The notes beneath the pieces were generated by a model. It ran no database searches and was not told where the DNA came from. It saw nothing but the letters and a program-made list of their open reading frames with translations. The position numbers and the translations under genes are program-made. DNA of 12,592 nucleotides from Thioalkalivibrio sp. (GTDB lineage Bacteria > Pseudomonadota > Gammaproteobacteria > Ectothiorhodospirales > Ectothiorhodospiraceae): NCBI GenBank assembly GCA_003553165.1, contig PUOZ01000286.1, positions 1 to 12,592 of the forward strand, written 5' to 3'. This document shows, in pieces, positions 1 through 5,737 of the stretch. Position 1 is the stretch's first letter, and each line of letters opens with the position of its first letter.

Positions 1-185
1 AAGCCCTGGATCAGGTTGGCGTCGGCGCCGATATAGCTGGTGCTGACAGTGACGACGGCATTCTTGACCTCGGGAAACTGGCGCACGTTGAGGTCGAAGA
101 TCGCGCGCATCCCGAGGAGCAGGATGAACAGGCTGACCACCGTGGCCAGCACCGGCTTGTTGATGAAGAGGTCCGTGAAGCGCAT
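1..185 (-). CDS. RND-family efflux permease, N-terminal fragment (cut by window edge)
   Basis: Only the first 61 codons are present. The protein begins MRFTDLFINKPVLATVVS and continues through a first transmembrane helix (about residues 10-28) into a periplasmic stretch with VRQFPEVKNAVVTVST and YIGADANLIQG. This is the classic N terminus of hydrophobe/amphiphile (HAE1) RND pumps of the AcrB/MexB type: short cytoplasmic helix, TM1, then the start of the porter domain. Such permeases are inner-membrane proton antiporters that work as trimers with a periplasmic adaptor and an outer-membrane channel. The adaptor gene lies directly upstream, 25 bases away on the same strand. An AGGA ribosome site sits 6 bases before the ATG at 185. 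A heavy-metal (CusA-like) pump is less likely from the N-terminal wording, but substrate cannot be judged from this fragment. Confidence 0.9.
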   Translation of the reverse strand, partial: MRFTDLFINKPVLATVVSLFILLLGMRAIFDLNVRQFPEVKNAVVTVSTSYIGADANLIQG

Positions 186-210
186 GCGGAGTCCTGGTCA
201 GGGTGGGGGC

Positions 211-1323
211 TCAGGCGTTGGGCGGACTGGGTGCCGGATCTTCGCTGGGCCTGGCCTCCTCGGTAATCTCCACCGCTGTCTCGTTCTGGAGCTTCAGCAG
301 GCCGCTGCTCGCAACGCGCTCGCCGGCCTCGAGGCCCTCGGTGATGCGGATCAGGTCGCCCCTGCGTTCTCCCGTCTGGACGAAACGTTCGCGCACCCGC
401 AACTGGCCTTCGTCATCTTCATGAATGACAAAAACCGAGTTTCCGAAGGGATTGAAACGGATCGCAGTCTGCGGCAGCACGAGCACCTCCTCGGGCGCGC
501 CGATTGCGAGCGTCACGCGGGCAAATTGACCGGCACGCAAGCGGTATCCCGGGTTGTCGAGCAGGGCCTGCACCTCGAAGCTGCGCGACGCGCTGCGCAC
601 CCGCGGCTCGACCGCGATGATCTCGCCTTCGAAGCTGTCCGCAAAGGCGTCGACACCGACCGCGATCGACTGCCCCTTGCGAATCTGTCCCAGGCGGCGC
701 TCGGTCAGCATGAAGTTCACGAAGATCGGATCGACCGATTCCAGGGCTACGATGGGATCGCCGGGAGAAATGTACTGCCCAAGGTTTACGCGCCGAATTC
801 CCAGCACGCCGTGGAAGGGCGCGCGCAGGCTCTTTTGTCTGATGCGTGCCTGTTGTGCCGCAACCGTCGCACGGGCCTGTTCGGCCTCGCTCTCCCGCCG
901 CTGCACTTCGGCCTCGGAGATGTTCCTTTCCTGCTGTAGCTGGCGGGCACGCCGCAGTTCCTGGTCCGCCAGATGCGCGGCCGCCTGCAGGCTGACCAGT
1001 TGGGCCTGGTCGGTCTCGGTGTCCAGGCGCAGCAGCACGGTGCCCGCGCTGACCTCGGTCCCTGGCTGGAACAGGATCTCGCGCACGATGCCTCCGACCT
1101 CGGTCGTCAGGGTCGCTCCCTGGACGGCCTCCAGCGTGCCGACGGCACGGATCTCGGGGGTCCAGCGATCGACTCGAACCTCGGCTGCGGTGATGGTCGC
1201 GGTGGGCGCGGGCATGTCGTCGAAGAAGGCGTCGATCTGGGCGTCGATGAAGGCCTTGAAGCCGAAGATCCCCCCGAGCACGATTCCGACCGCGAGCAGC
1301 ATCAATACGAAGCGTCTGGGCAT
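211..1323 (-). CDS. RND efflux periplasmic adaptor (membrane fusion protein)
   Basis: This 370-residue protein is the expected size for an HlyD/AcrA-like adaptor, which bridges an inner-membrane RND pump to an outer-membrane channel. Residues 5-22 form an N-terminal hydrophobic helix. There is no lipobox cysteine, so it is probably held by an uncleaved anchor rather than a lipid. A first lipoyl/barrel-sandwich half follows at about 70-101 (VGGIVREI, PGTEVSAG, LLRLD). The alpha-helical hairpin, rich in Gln, Glu, Arg and Ala, spans about 103-165. The second lipoyl half starts with RAPFHGVLG at 167, and the beta-barrel and membrane-proximal domains follow, including LRAGQFARVTL and VLVLPQTAI. 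It lies 28 bases after tetR and 25 bases before the permease, all on one strand, so the three are very likely co-transcribed. Substrate is unknown. Confidence 0.93.
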   Translation of the reverse strand: MPRRFVLMLLAVGIVLGGIFGFKAFIDAQIDAFFDDMPAPTATITAAEVRVDRWTPEIRAVGTLEAVQGATLTTEVGGIVREILFQPGTEVSAGTVLLRLDTETDQAQLVSLQAAAHLADQELRRARQLQQERNISEAEVQRRESEAEQARATVAAQQARIRQKSLRAPFHGVLGIRRVNLGQYISPGDPIVALESVDPIFVNFMLTERRLGQIRKGQSIAVGVDAFADSFEGEIIAVEPRVRSASRSFEVQALLDNPGYRLRAGQFARVTLAIGAPEEVLVLPQTAIRFNPFGNSVFVIHEDDEGQLRVRERFVQTGERRGDLIRITEGLEAGERVASSGLLKLQNETAVEITEEARPSEDPAPSPPNA

Positions 1324-1351
1324 GATGGATTCCGATGGCAGGAGGAGGGGC

Positions 1352-2098
1352 TCAGGAAGTGACGGCCGGAGATTCGGGATTCGCGCTGCGAACGAGTAAC
1401 GCGCGTATCCGCTCGGCCTCGTCGATCACCGCCCTGGTGTTGCCGGTATCCACCAATGGCTGCCAGCCAAGACCGTTGAGCAGGGCGTGGCCGTGATGGA
1501 TCAGCAGCGCGTAGGGATCCCGCACGGCGTAGGCCTCGAGCAGCCCATGGGTGTGCGCAAGCGTGTGCATCCCGGTGTTCAGGCACCAGAAACCGGCGGC
1601 GATCTCCACCGGCCGCAAGGAAGGAATTCCGACGAGATCGGCGGCATGGATCGCGTCCGCCACCACGCGGGAAACGACCTCGCTGATCGGTGCCCCGGCC
1701 TGGACCAGAGCCTGTCGCCGCTCCAGCGAGGCGCTGGCCCAGATGACCTCGGTGCTGACGTACTGAAGCAGCTGAAAATGATCCGGATGGCTGGATATGA
1801 AATCGATGTCGGTGAGCACCACCGCGAGCATCCGCTCACGGCTGGTCGCGGGTAGGCCTGGGATCGGTTCGAACGCGGTGGCCCGCCGCTTCAGGTCCTC
1901 TGTTGCGATGGCCATCAGCAGATCCTCCTTCGAGGAGAAGTGCTGGTAGAGCGTTCCGGTCGCGTAGTCGCAGGCCTCGGCAAGCCGTGACATCTGCAAA
2001 TGCAGCAATCCTTCACGCCGGATCAGATCCTGGGCGGTCTGAATGAAGAGTTGTTCACGGGTCTCCCGTTCGCGGCGTCTGCGTTCCTGGGTGCTCAT
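1352..2098 (-). CDS. TetR/AcrR-family transcriptional repressor of the efflux operon
   Basis: This 248-residue protein has an N-terminal helix-turn-helix at about 36-61. It reads MSRLAEACDYATGTLYQHFS followed by SKEDLL, the signature of TetR-family DNA-binding domains. The long helical C-terminal part (about 75-230) would bind a ligand and form the dimer. As first gene of the unit with the RND adaptor and permease, it most likely represses its own operon and is released by pump substrates. This is inference from position and family habit. It is somewhat longer than the usual 190-220 residues because of a C-terminal extension. The ATG at 2098 is the only reasonable start: no Shine-Dalgarno precedes it, and the best promoter would begin transcription within about 3 bases of it. 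The effector is unknown. Confidence 0.92.
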   Translation of the reverse strand: MSTQERRRRERETREQLFIQTAQDLIRREGLLHLQMSRLAEACDYATGTLYQHFSSKEDLLMAIATEDLKRRATAFEPIPGLPATSRERMLAVVLTDIDFISSHPDHFQLLQYVSTEVIWASASLERRQALVQAGAPISEVVSRVVADAIHAADLVGIPSLRPVEIAAGFWCLNTGMHTLAHTHGLLEAYAVRDPYALLIHHGHALLNGLGWQPLVDTGNTRAVIDEAERIRALLVRSANPESPAVTS

Positions 2099-2103
2099 GG
2101 GAA

Positions 2104-2139
2104 TTGATTATGGTCCGTAAAATGAATCAAGTTCAATTT
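2104..2139 (-). promoter_or_regulatory. Promoter of the tetR-efflux operon with overlapping operator dyads
   Basis: Reading the minus strand, a -35 TTGAAC (2136-2131) and a -10 CATAAT (2112-2107) are separated by 18 bases. They match the sigma-70 consensus at 4/6 and 5/6. Two dyads overlap them. One has arms TTGATT (2104-2109) and AATCAA (2125-2130). The other spans 2119-2139, with 7 of 8 pairs around a 5-base centre (inner arms TGAA and TTCA). Both are well placed for TetR-type autorepression. The predicted transcription start is about 2100, next to the ATG at 2098. Sequence matches are direct; function is inferred. Confidence 0.5.
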
Positions 2140-2140
2140 T

Positions 2141-2270
2141 GCCCTGTGGGAGGCGAGTCTCTGGGCCAGGGTTTTGTGCCGTTCGGTCGCCGAGAGGGCT
2201 CGCCTCCCACAAGGGATGGCCACGCAGGGGAGGGCGTTGCGCACGAGCGGATCCCTGCGGAGCTTTCGTG
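2141..2270. repeat. Palindromic REP/MITE-like repeat, copy A (left end missing)
   Basis: This is the first of three related copies in the window. It contains a perfect 13-bp inverted repeat, TGTGGGAGGCGAG (2145-2157) and its complement (2199-2211), around a 41-base loop. Within the loop TCTC (2158-2161) can pair with GAGA (2192-2195). Conserved sequence follows, including GCGTTGCGCACGAGCGGAT, and the copy ends with CCTGCGGAGCTTTCGTG (2254-2270). The left terminal segment present in copies B and C is absent, so this copy looks truncated. It has no coding capacity that I would trust. Confidence 0.8.
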
Positions 2271-2306
2271 ATAGTCAGCTGCTGATTATCATTGAAGTTC
2301 CGCTGG
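2254..2306. repeat. Long imperfect hairpin at the junction of repeat copies A and B
   Basis: The right end of copy A and the left end of copy B face each other and form an almost continuous 53-base dyad centred on the trinucleotide at 2279-2281. The innermost arms ATAGTCAG (2271-2278) and CTGATTAT (2282-2289) pair at all eight positions if one G-T pair is allowed. Outward pairing continues to CC (2254-2255) against GG (2305-2306), with only two non-pairing positions besides G-T wobbles. There is no downstream T run, so it is not a typical intrinsic terminator. It lies in the stretch that would be transcribed as a leader of the patatin gene if transcription began upstream of it. Confidence 0.6.
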
Positions 2307-2513
2307 TGGCAGGATTGCCGTGGTTTCCAGGGACGCCCTGGGGGAGGCCAGCTTCTGAGCGAAGGTTTTGCGCCGTTCGGTCGCCGAGAGGGCTCGCCTC
2401 CCACAGGGCAAGGCCATCCGCAGGGCAAGGCCATCCACAGGGCAAGGCCTCCCACAGGGCAAGGCCATGCAGGGGGCGTTGCGCACGAGCGGATTCCCTG
2501 TGCAGCTTTCGTG
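2290..2513. repeat. Palindromic REP/MITE-like repeat, copy B (with internal tandem expansion)
   Basis: Copy B aligns with copy C over its whole length. The shared parts are a left region (AAGTTCCGC, GGTTTCCAGGGACGCC), a central palindrome and the right region ending CCTGTGCAGCTTTCGTG (2497-2513). The palindrome's left arm at 2339-2351 has two mismatches, and its perfect right arm CTCGCCTCCCACA lies at 2393-2405. The left terminal arm is diverged, with about 10 of 17 positions complementary to the right end. It is about 50 bases longer than copy C because of a 17-bp tandem array at 2404-2469. Its right end lies only 16 bases before the patatin ATG, so the element forms most of that gene's upstream region. 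Confidence 0.8.
2404..2469. repeat. 17-bp tandem repeat, about 3.9 units, inside copy B
   Basis: The unit CAGGGCAAGGCCATCCG repeats at 2404-2420, 2421-2437 and 2438-2454, followed by a partial fourth at 2455-2469. Units differ by a few bases, for example CCATCCA and CCTCCCA endings. Copies A and C have a single degenerate equivalent at this position, so the array arose by local expansion after the element was in place. There are no spacers, and the unit is too short for a CRISPR array. Confidence 0.85.
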
Positions 2514-2529
2514 ACAAAGGGGTAAGGCA

Positions 2530-3465
2530 ATGAGTGATGGTGAAAAGGTGATGCCTCCCGTGAGCTGGACCCGCCGGAAGACGCTTGGTTTTATTTTGGC
2601 TTCGGCGTTGGCGCCCTCGGTACTCGCAAACGAACGGAGTCCCCGCATCGGTCTGGCGCTGGGCAGCGGCGGTGCGCGCGGTCTCGCGCATCTGCTCGTT
2701 TTCGAGTTGCTCGATGATCTCGGGTTGCGGCCCCATCGGATCAGCGGCTCCAGCATTGGGGCAGTGATGGGCTCGCTCTACGCAGCCGGGGTCTCCGGCG
2801 CCGAGATCCGCGAGCTGTTGGATCGGATGACCGTTTCCAGCGACGAGAGCTGGCTGCATTCCCTGCTCAGGGAAGATCTGACGCGCTGGCTGAGCTTTCT
2901 CCAGCCCAGCCTGGAGCGCGGCGGCATCGTCAAGTCGGATGCGTTCAGCGACTTTCTTGAGGAGTCGGCCGGAGTCTCCCGGTTCGATGAGCTCAGCATT
3001 CCGCTGCGGGTGGTCGCAACCGACTATTGGGAGCGGGAGATGGTGGTCTTCGAATCGGGAGATCTGTGGCCCGCGGTGCAGGCAAGCATGGCCATGCCGG
3101 GTCTGTTCAAGCCGGTGAAGCATGAAGGCCGGCTCCTGGTGGATGGTGGGATGACCAATCCCGTCCCCTTCGACCTGCTGCCAGACTGCGACCTGGTCAT
3201 CGCAGTGGACGTCCTGGGGGTGCGTACGCCCGAGGAGTCAGACACCGATCCGTCGTCCATGGACAACATCTTCAACACCTTCCAGATCATGCAAGCGTCG
3301 ATCCTGCGGGAGAAGCTGAAGCACGGGGAGCCTGATTTCATGGTGACGCCGGACATTCGTGATGTGCGGGTGATGGATTTCTATCGCTTCGAGGAGATCC
3401 TCCGCCAGGCTGAACCGGCGCGCGATGCCCTCGAGACCGGGCTGCGGGATCGGCTCGGTCTCTGA
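2530..3465 (+). CDS. Patatin-like phospholipase with an N-terminal export signal
   Basis: This 311-residue serine lipase or acylhydrolase belongs to the patatin family. The oxyanion-hole loop GSGGARG lies at 45-51, the nucleophile motif GSSIG at 73-77 (Ser75), and the catalytic Asp in VDGGMTNP at Asp205. All three key elements are intact, so it should be active in releasing fatty acids from phospholipids or other lipid esters. The core resembles the bacterial RssA/NTE-like group, which usually lacks a leader. Here residues 12-33 read as a leader: two arginines (15-16), a hydrophobic stretch and a possible cleavage after VLA (31-33). The twin arginines suggest Tat export, but the motif is imperfect because Thr replaces the usual hydrophobic residue. 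A strong AAAGGGGTAAGG ribosome site supports the ATG at 2530. The next gene is 128 bases downstream on the same strand. The true substrate is unknown. Confidence 0.9.
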   Translation: MSDGEKVMPPVSWTRRKTLGFILASALAPSVLANERSPRIGLALGSGGARGLAHLLVFELLDDLGLRPHRISGSSIGAVMGSLYAAGVSGAEIRELLDRMTVSSDESWLHSLLREDLTRWLSFLQPSLERGGIVKSDAFSDFLEESAGVSRFDELSIPLRVVATDYWEREMVVFESGDLWPAVQASMAMPGLFKPVKHEGRLLVDGGMTNPVPFDLLPDCDLVIAVDVLGVRTPEESDTDPSSMDNIFNTFQIMQASILREKLKHGEPDFMVTPDIRDVRVMDFYRFEEILRQAEPARDALETGLRDRLGL

Positions 3466-3593
3466 CCGCGCCCTGCCCGTGCAACAAAGGAGTCCCGGTC
3501 GTCGCGCCGAAGACGGACGCGTCGGGGCACTTCGTTGAGACGCACGGGTCTATCCATCGGGCACTGCAAAAACGGCCCGGGAGGCCCGCCGCA

Positions 3594-4403
3594 TTGACGC
3601 GCATTCGGACTCACTATGACAACCTGCAGGTGCAGGAAGACGCCAGCCCGGAGGTGATAGAGGGCGCATGGCGGGTGCTCGCCCGGAAGTGGGATCCGGA
3701 ACGCCATCCGGACGACCGCGAGCGTGCCGAAAGGGTGCGGCGGATCATCGATCAGGCCTACCGGGTCCTTTCGGATGTGCAGTTGCGTCGCGAGCACGAC
3801 GCCTGGATCCGCGCCGAGAGGGAAGCCGTCGAGACACCCGAGGCGGTGCCGGTGGGCGGGGGCCGGCATCCCCCCGCTGCCGCACCCCCGACCCTGGCCC
3901 GTCGGCGCTCCGGACCCTTCGGGCTCACCGCCATCGCGATGGCCTGGGTCGCCGCCTTCGCGCTGATGTGGTGGCTCTTCGATGACTATCTCGATCGGCG
4001 CGAGTTTCCCAATCGCGACCTGGTCGTCGAGCAAGGGGCCGCAAACGAACTGGTGCTTCGGCGCAACCATGTGGGCCATTACCTGGCGCCCGGCACCATC
4101 AATGGCGAGCCCGTGGTTTTCCTGCTGGATACCGGAGCGACCCAGGTCTCGGTGCCTGCGCACCTGGCCGACCGGCTCGGCCTGCACGCGGGCAGTCGAG
4201 GCAGGGCCCTGACCGCCAACGGCACGGTCGAGATCCGCCACACCCGGATTCGGGAACTCGCTCTGGGCCCCTTCGTGATCGGCAATGTCTCGGGCCACAT
4301 CAATCCGGGGATGAGCAGCGATCAGATACTGCTGGGAATGAGTGTGTTGAGACACCTGGATTTCGCGCAACGTGACGGCACGCTGATCCTGAACCTGCCT
4401 TGA
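3594..4403 (+). CDS. J-like domain / transmembrane helix / retropepsin-like aspartic protease fusion
   Basis: This 269-residue protein has three parts. Residues 7-70 resemble a J-domain (helix II AWRVLARKW, then IDQAYRVLSD), but the HPD tripeptide aligns with Asp34-Pro35-Glu36. An HPD does occur at 38-40, four residues out of register. A Pro/Ala-rich linker (81-105) and one transmembrane helix (about 110-129) follow. The C-terminal part (about 150-269) is a clan AA retropepsin-like protease, with LLDTGATQVSVP (catalytic Asp179 in DTGA) and a closing ILLGMSVLRHL. Such domains act as homodimers. The helix has mainly Arg before it and Asp/Glu after it, so the J-like part should be cytoplasmic and the protease periplasmic. 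Translation starts at TTG 3594, nine bases after GGGAGG; no in-frame ATG fits. The substrate is unknown. The patatin gene precedes it on the same strand and may be co-transcribed. Confidence 0.82.
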   Translation: MTRIRTHYDNLQVQEDASPEVIEGAWRVLARKWDPERHPDDRERAERVRRIIDQAYRVLSDVQLRREHDAWIRAEREAVETPEAVPVGGGRHPPAAAPPTLARRRSGPFGLTAIAMAWVAAFALMWWLFDDYLDRREFPNRDLVVEQGAANELVLRRNHVGHYLAPGTINGEPVVFLLDTGATQVSVPAHLADRLGLHAGSRGRALTANGTVEIRHTRIRELALGPFVIGNVSGHINPGMSSDQILLGMSVLRHLDFAQRDGTLILNLP

Positions 4404-4613
4404 GGCGGACGAAGCTCCGGTTCATTCCCGCATCTCCCTCGCGCTGGTACGCGGCCTCGACCCTGGTGCACCCGGCTTTCCGGTACCACTTCTGCTATAG
4501 TATTAGCGTTTGTTAACATACAAATATACAGTCGGGTGGATGACGCCGCGGCCGCGCGAACTGCGGCCGACCGGGTTCGGTCCGGGGATTGCAGTCAATC
4601 GGGGAGCGCGGGT
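4404..4613. other. Non-coding spacer before the LysR gene
   Basis: These 210 bases hold no credible gene. I see no strong intrinsic terminator after the protease gene. An AT-rich stretch at 4490-4530 interrupts otherwise GC-rich sequence. It contains a -10-like TATAGT (4496-4501), with no convincing -35 partner, and the dyad listed separately. The last 80 bases lead to a good ribosome site, GGGGAG (4601-4606). Confidence 0.5.
4509..4524. promoter_or_regulatory. Dyad in front of the LysR gene, possible autoregulatory site
   Basis: Arms TTTGT (4509-4513) and ACAAA (4520-4524) flank a 6-base centre, giving the TTTGTTAACATACAAA dyad with GTTAAC inside it. It contains the T-N11-A spacing typical of LysR-type boxes. 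It lies just downstream of a TATAGT -10-like hexamer, where a regulator could block its own transcription. The dyad is seen directly; its role is inferred and weakly supported. Confidence 0.3.
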
Positions 4614-5567
4614 ATGCCAAAGGTAACGCTGGAACAATGGCGCATGCTGAAAGCAGTGGTCGACGCGGGTGGTTTCGCGAAGGCCGCCGAACTGGTGCAC
4701 AAGAGCCCGTCGAGCGTCAACCATGCGGTCCAGAAACTGCAGGTTCAACTGGGCGTCCCCCTGCTCGAGGTGCGCGGCCGCAAGGCCGAACTCACGGCGG
4801 CGGGAATTGCCCTTCTGCGGCGTGCCGGCCACTTGCTGGATGAGGCCCAGGAGATCGAGAATCTGGCCATTACCCTGGCGGTCGGCGCCAGGACGGAGTT
4901 GGCGCTGGCGGTGGACCAGATCGTACCGAATGCCGTCGTCATCGATGCGCTCGAGGAATTCTCCAGGTGCTTCCCGGATACCCGCGTGCAGTTGTACGAG
5001 TCCATGCTCGATGGTGGAACCGCGCTGCTGGAGGCGGAGCAGGTGGATATCCTGGTCGGGCCGATCATCCCCACCCGTTTCCTGAGTGAGGTGCTGGGCC
5101 AGGTGCGCATGATCTGCGTGGTTCACCCAGCGCACCCGCTTGCCAGGAAGGGAAGGGGTTTGTCCATGCGGGATCTGCGACACAGTCGGCAGGTGGTCGT
5201 GCGGGATTCCTCGCCGGAACCCGGGGGTGGCGACGCCGGATGGCTGGAGGCCGAGCAGCGCTGGACCGTCGACCACATGAGCACCGCAAGGGGCATCGTC
5301 GAGGCGGGCTTTGCCTATGCCTGGTTGCCCGAATGCCAGGTCCGCGAGTCGCTCGAACGGGGGAGCCTGGTGACACTGGATCTCGAGGCGGGCGGGGCTC
5401 AGTTGGTTCCATTTTCCCTCGCCTTTGCCGATCGCGACCATGGCGGCATTGCCGCCGAAACGCTGGCCGAAACCCTCAGGGCGGCCTTCGCGGTGCGCGC
5501 CCCTGAGCCGGACGAGGTGCCCGACTGGTGGTCCCTGGCTCGCTGTGGTTCCCGCGTACACCTCTAG
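4614..5567 (+). CDS. LysR-family transcriptional regulator
   Basis: This is a 317-residue regulator of normal LysR size. The winged helix-turn-helix lies at about residues 4-62 (TLEQWRMLKAVVDAGGFAKA, then ELVHKSPSSVNHAVQKL, LGVPLLEV, LTAAG). A linker helix and a periplasmic-binding-protein-like effector domain (about 90-295) follow. The ATG at 4614 is preferred over the open frame's earlier start at 4536 because GGGGAG lies 7 bases before it and the HTH then begins at the usual distance from the N terminus. The amidotransferase gene follows after 170 bases on the same strand and is a plausible target. The effector is unknown. The family often activates a neighbouring gene and represses itself, and dyads in front of both genes fit that pattern without proving it. 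Confidence 0.9.
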   Translation: MPKVTLEQWRMLKAVVDAGGFAKAAELVHKSPSSVNHAVQKLQVQLGVPLLEVRGRKAELTAAGIALLRRAGHLLDEAQEIENLAITLAVGARTELALAVDQIVPNAVVIDALEEFSRCFPDTRVQLYESMLDGGTALLEAEQVDILVGPIIPTRFLSEVLGQVRMICVVHPAHPLARKGRGLSMRDLRHSRQVVVRDSSPEPGGGDAGWLEAEQRWTVDHMSTARGIVEAGFAYAWLPECQVRESLERGSLVTLDLEAGGAQLVPFSLAFADRDHGGIAAETLAETLRAAFAVRAPEPDEVPDWWSLARCGSRVHL

Positions 5568-5586
5568 GAGCCTTGTAAAGACAGAT

Positions 5587-5626
5587 AAACAAGCAGGGTT
5601 CATTACCTTGTTTTCAAGAGTTTGAA
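5587..5626. promoter_or_regulatory. Cluster of overlapping dyads upstream of the amidotransferase gene
   Basis: Three dyads overlap here. AAACAAG (5587-5593) pairs with CTTGTTT (5607-5613) over a 13-base loop. CTTG (5607-5610) pairs with CAAG (5615-5618). TTCAA (5613-5617) pairs with TTGAA (5622-5626) over 4 bases, and contains a T-N11-A spacing. A -10-like TATAGT follows at 5639-5644. The first stem with its T run could be a weak terminator for the LysR gene. Alternatively the cluster is a LysR-type binding region controlling the next gene. I cannot decide from sequence alone. Confidence 0.35.
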
Positions 5627-5737
5627 GACTGGGTTGCTTATAGTTTCCCGCGCGTAATGCTCCCGGCGGTGTCATGTCGAACGGGTACAGCCACGCTCGA
5701 CTCGGTACACTTGGCAAAAACGCGGGGAGCGGTGGCA

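Larger units (their letters stand above)
2099..2529. other. Divergent spacer between tetR and the patatin gene
   Basis: This 431-base spacer has two parts. The first 40 bases are AT-rich and hold the tetR promoter and dyads. The remaining stretch is almost entirely repeat copies A and B, ending 16 bases before the patatin ATG. No convincing sigma-70 promoter toward the patatin gene is visible, so its transcription must start from within or between the repeats or from a promoter type I cannot recognise. Confidence 0.6.

Noticed and set aside
40..939. A 299-codon plus-strand frame opposite the adaptor and permease genes
   Set aside because: It is antisense to clear RND adaptor sequence, with no motif or ribosome site of its own.
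2404..2469. Possible CRISPR array
   Set aside because: The 17-bp units are directly abutting with no unique spacers, and no cas genes are present.
2275..3123. A minus-strand frame of 282 codons running from the repeats into the patatin gene
   Set aside because: Its repetitive Ala/Leu/Pro/Trp segment is just translated repeat DNA, and the rest is antisense to the lipase.
3466..3593. Intrinsic terminator or small gene between the patatin and protease genes
   Set aside because: Only a 7-bp CCCGTGC/GCACGGG pair more than 50 bases apart is visible, with no T run, and no short frame there has a ribosome site and recognisable protein.
5657..5737. Upstream ATG as the start of the amidotransferase
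   Set aside because: It would add 27 residues before MCGIS and prevent exposure of the catalytic Cys as the N-terminal residue; the ATG at 5738 has a good ribosome site.
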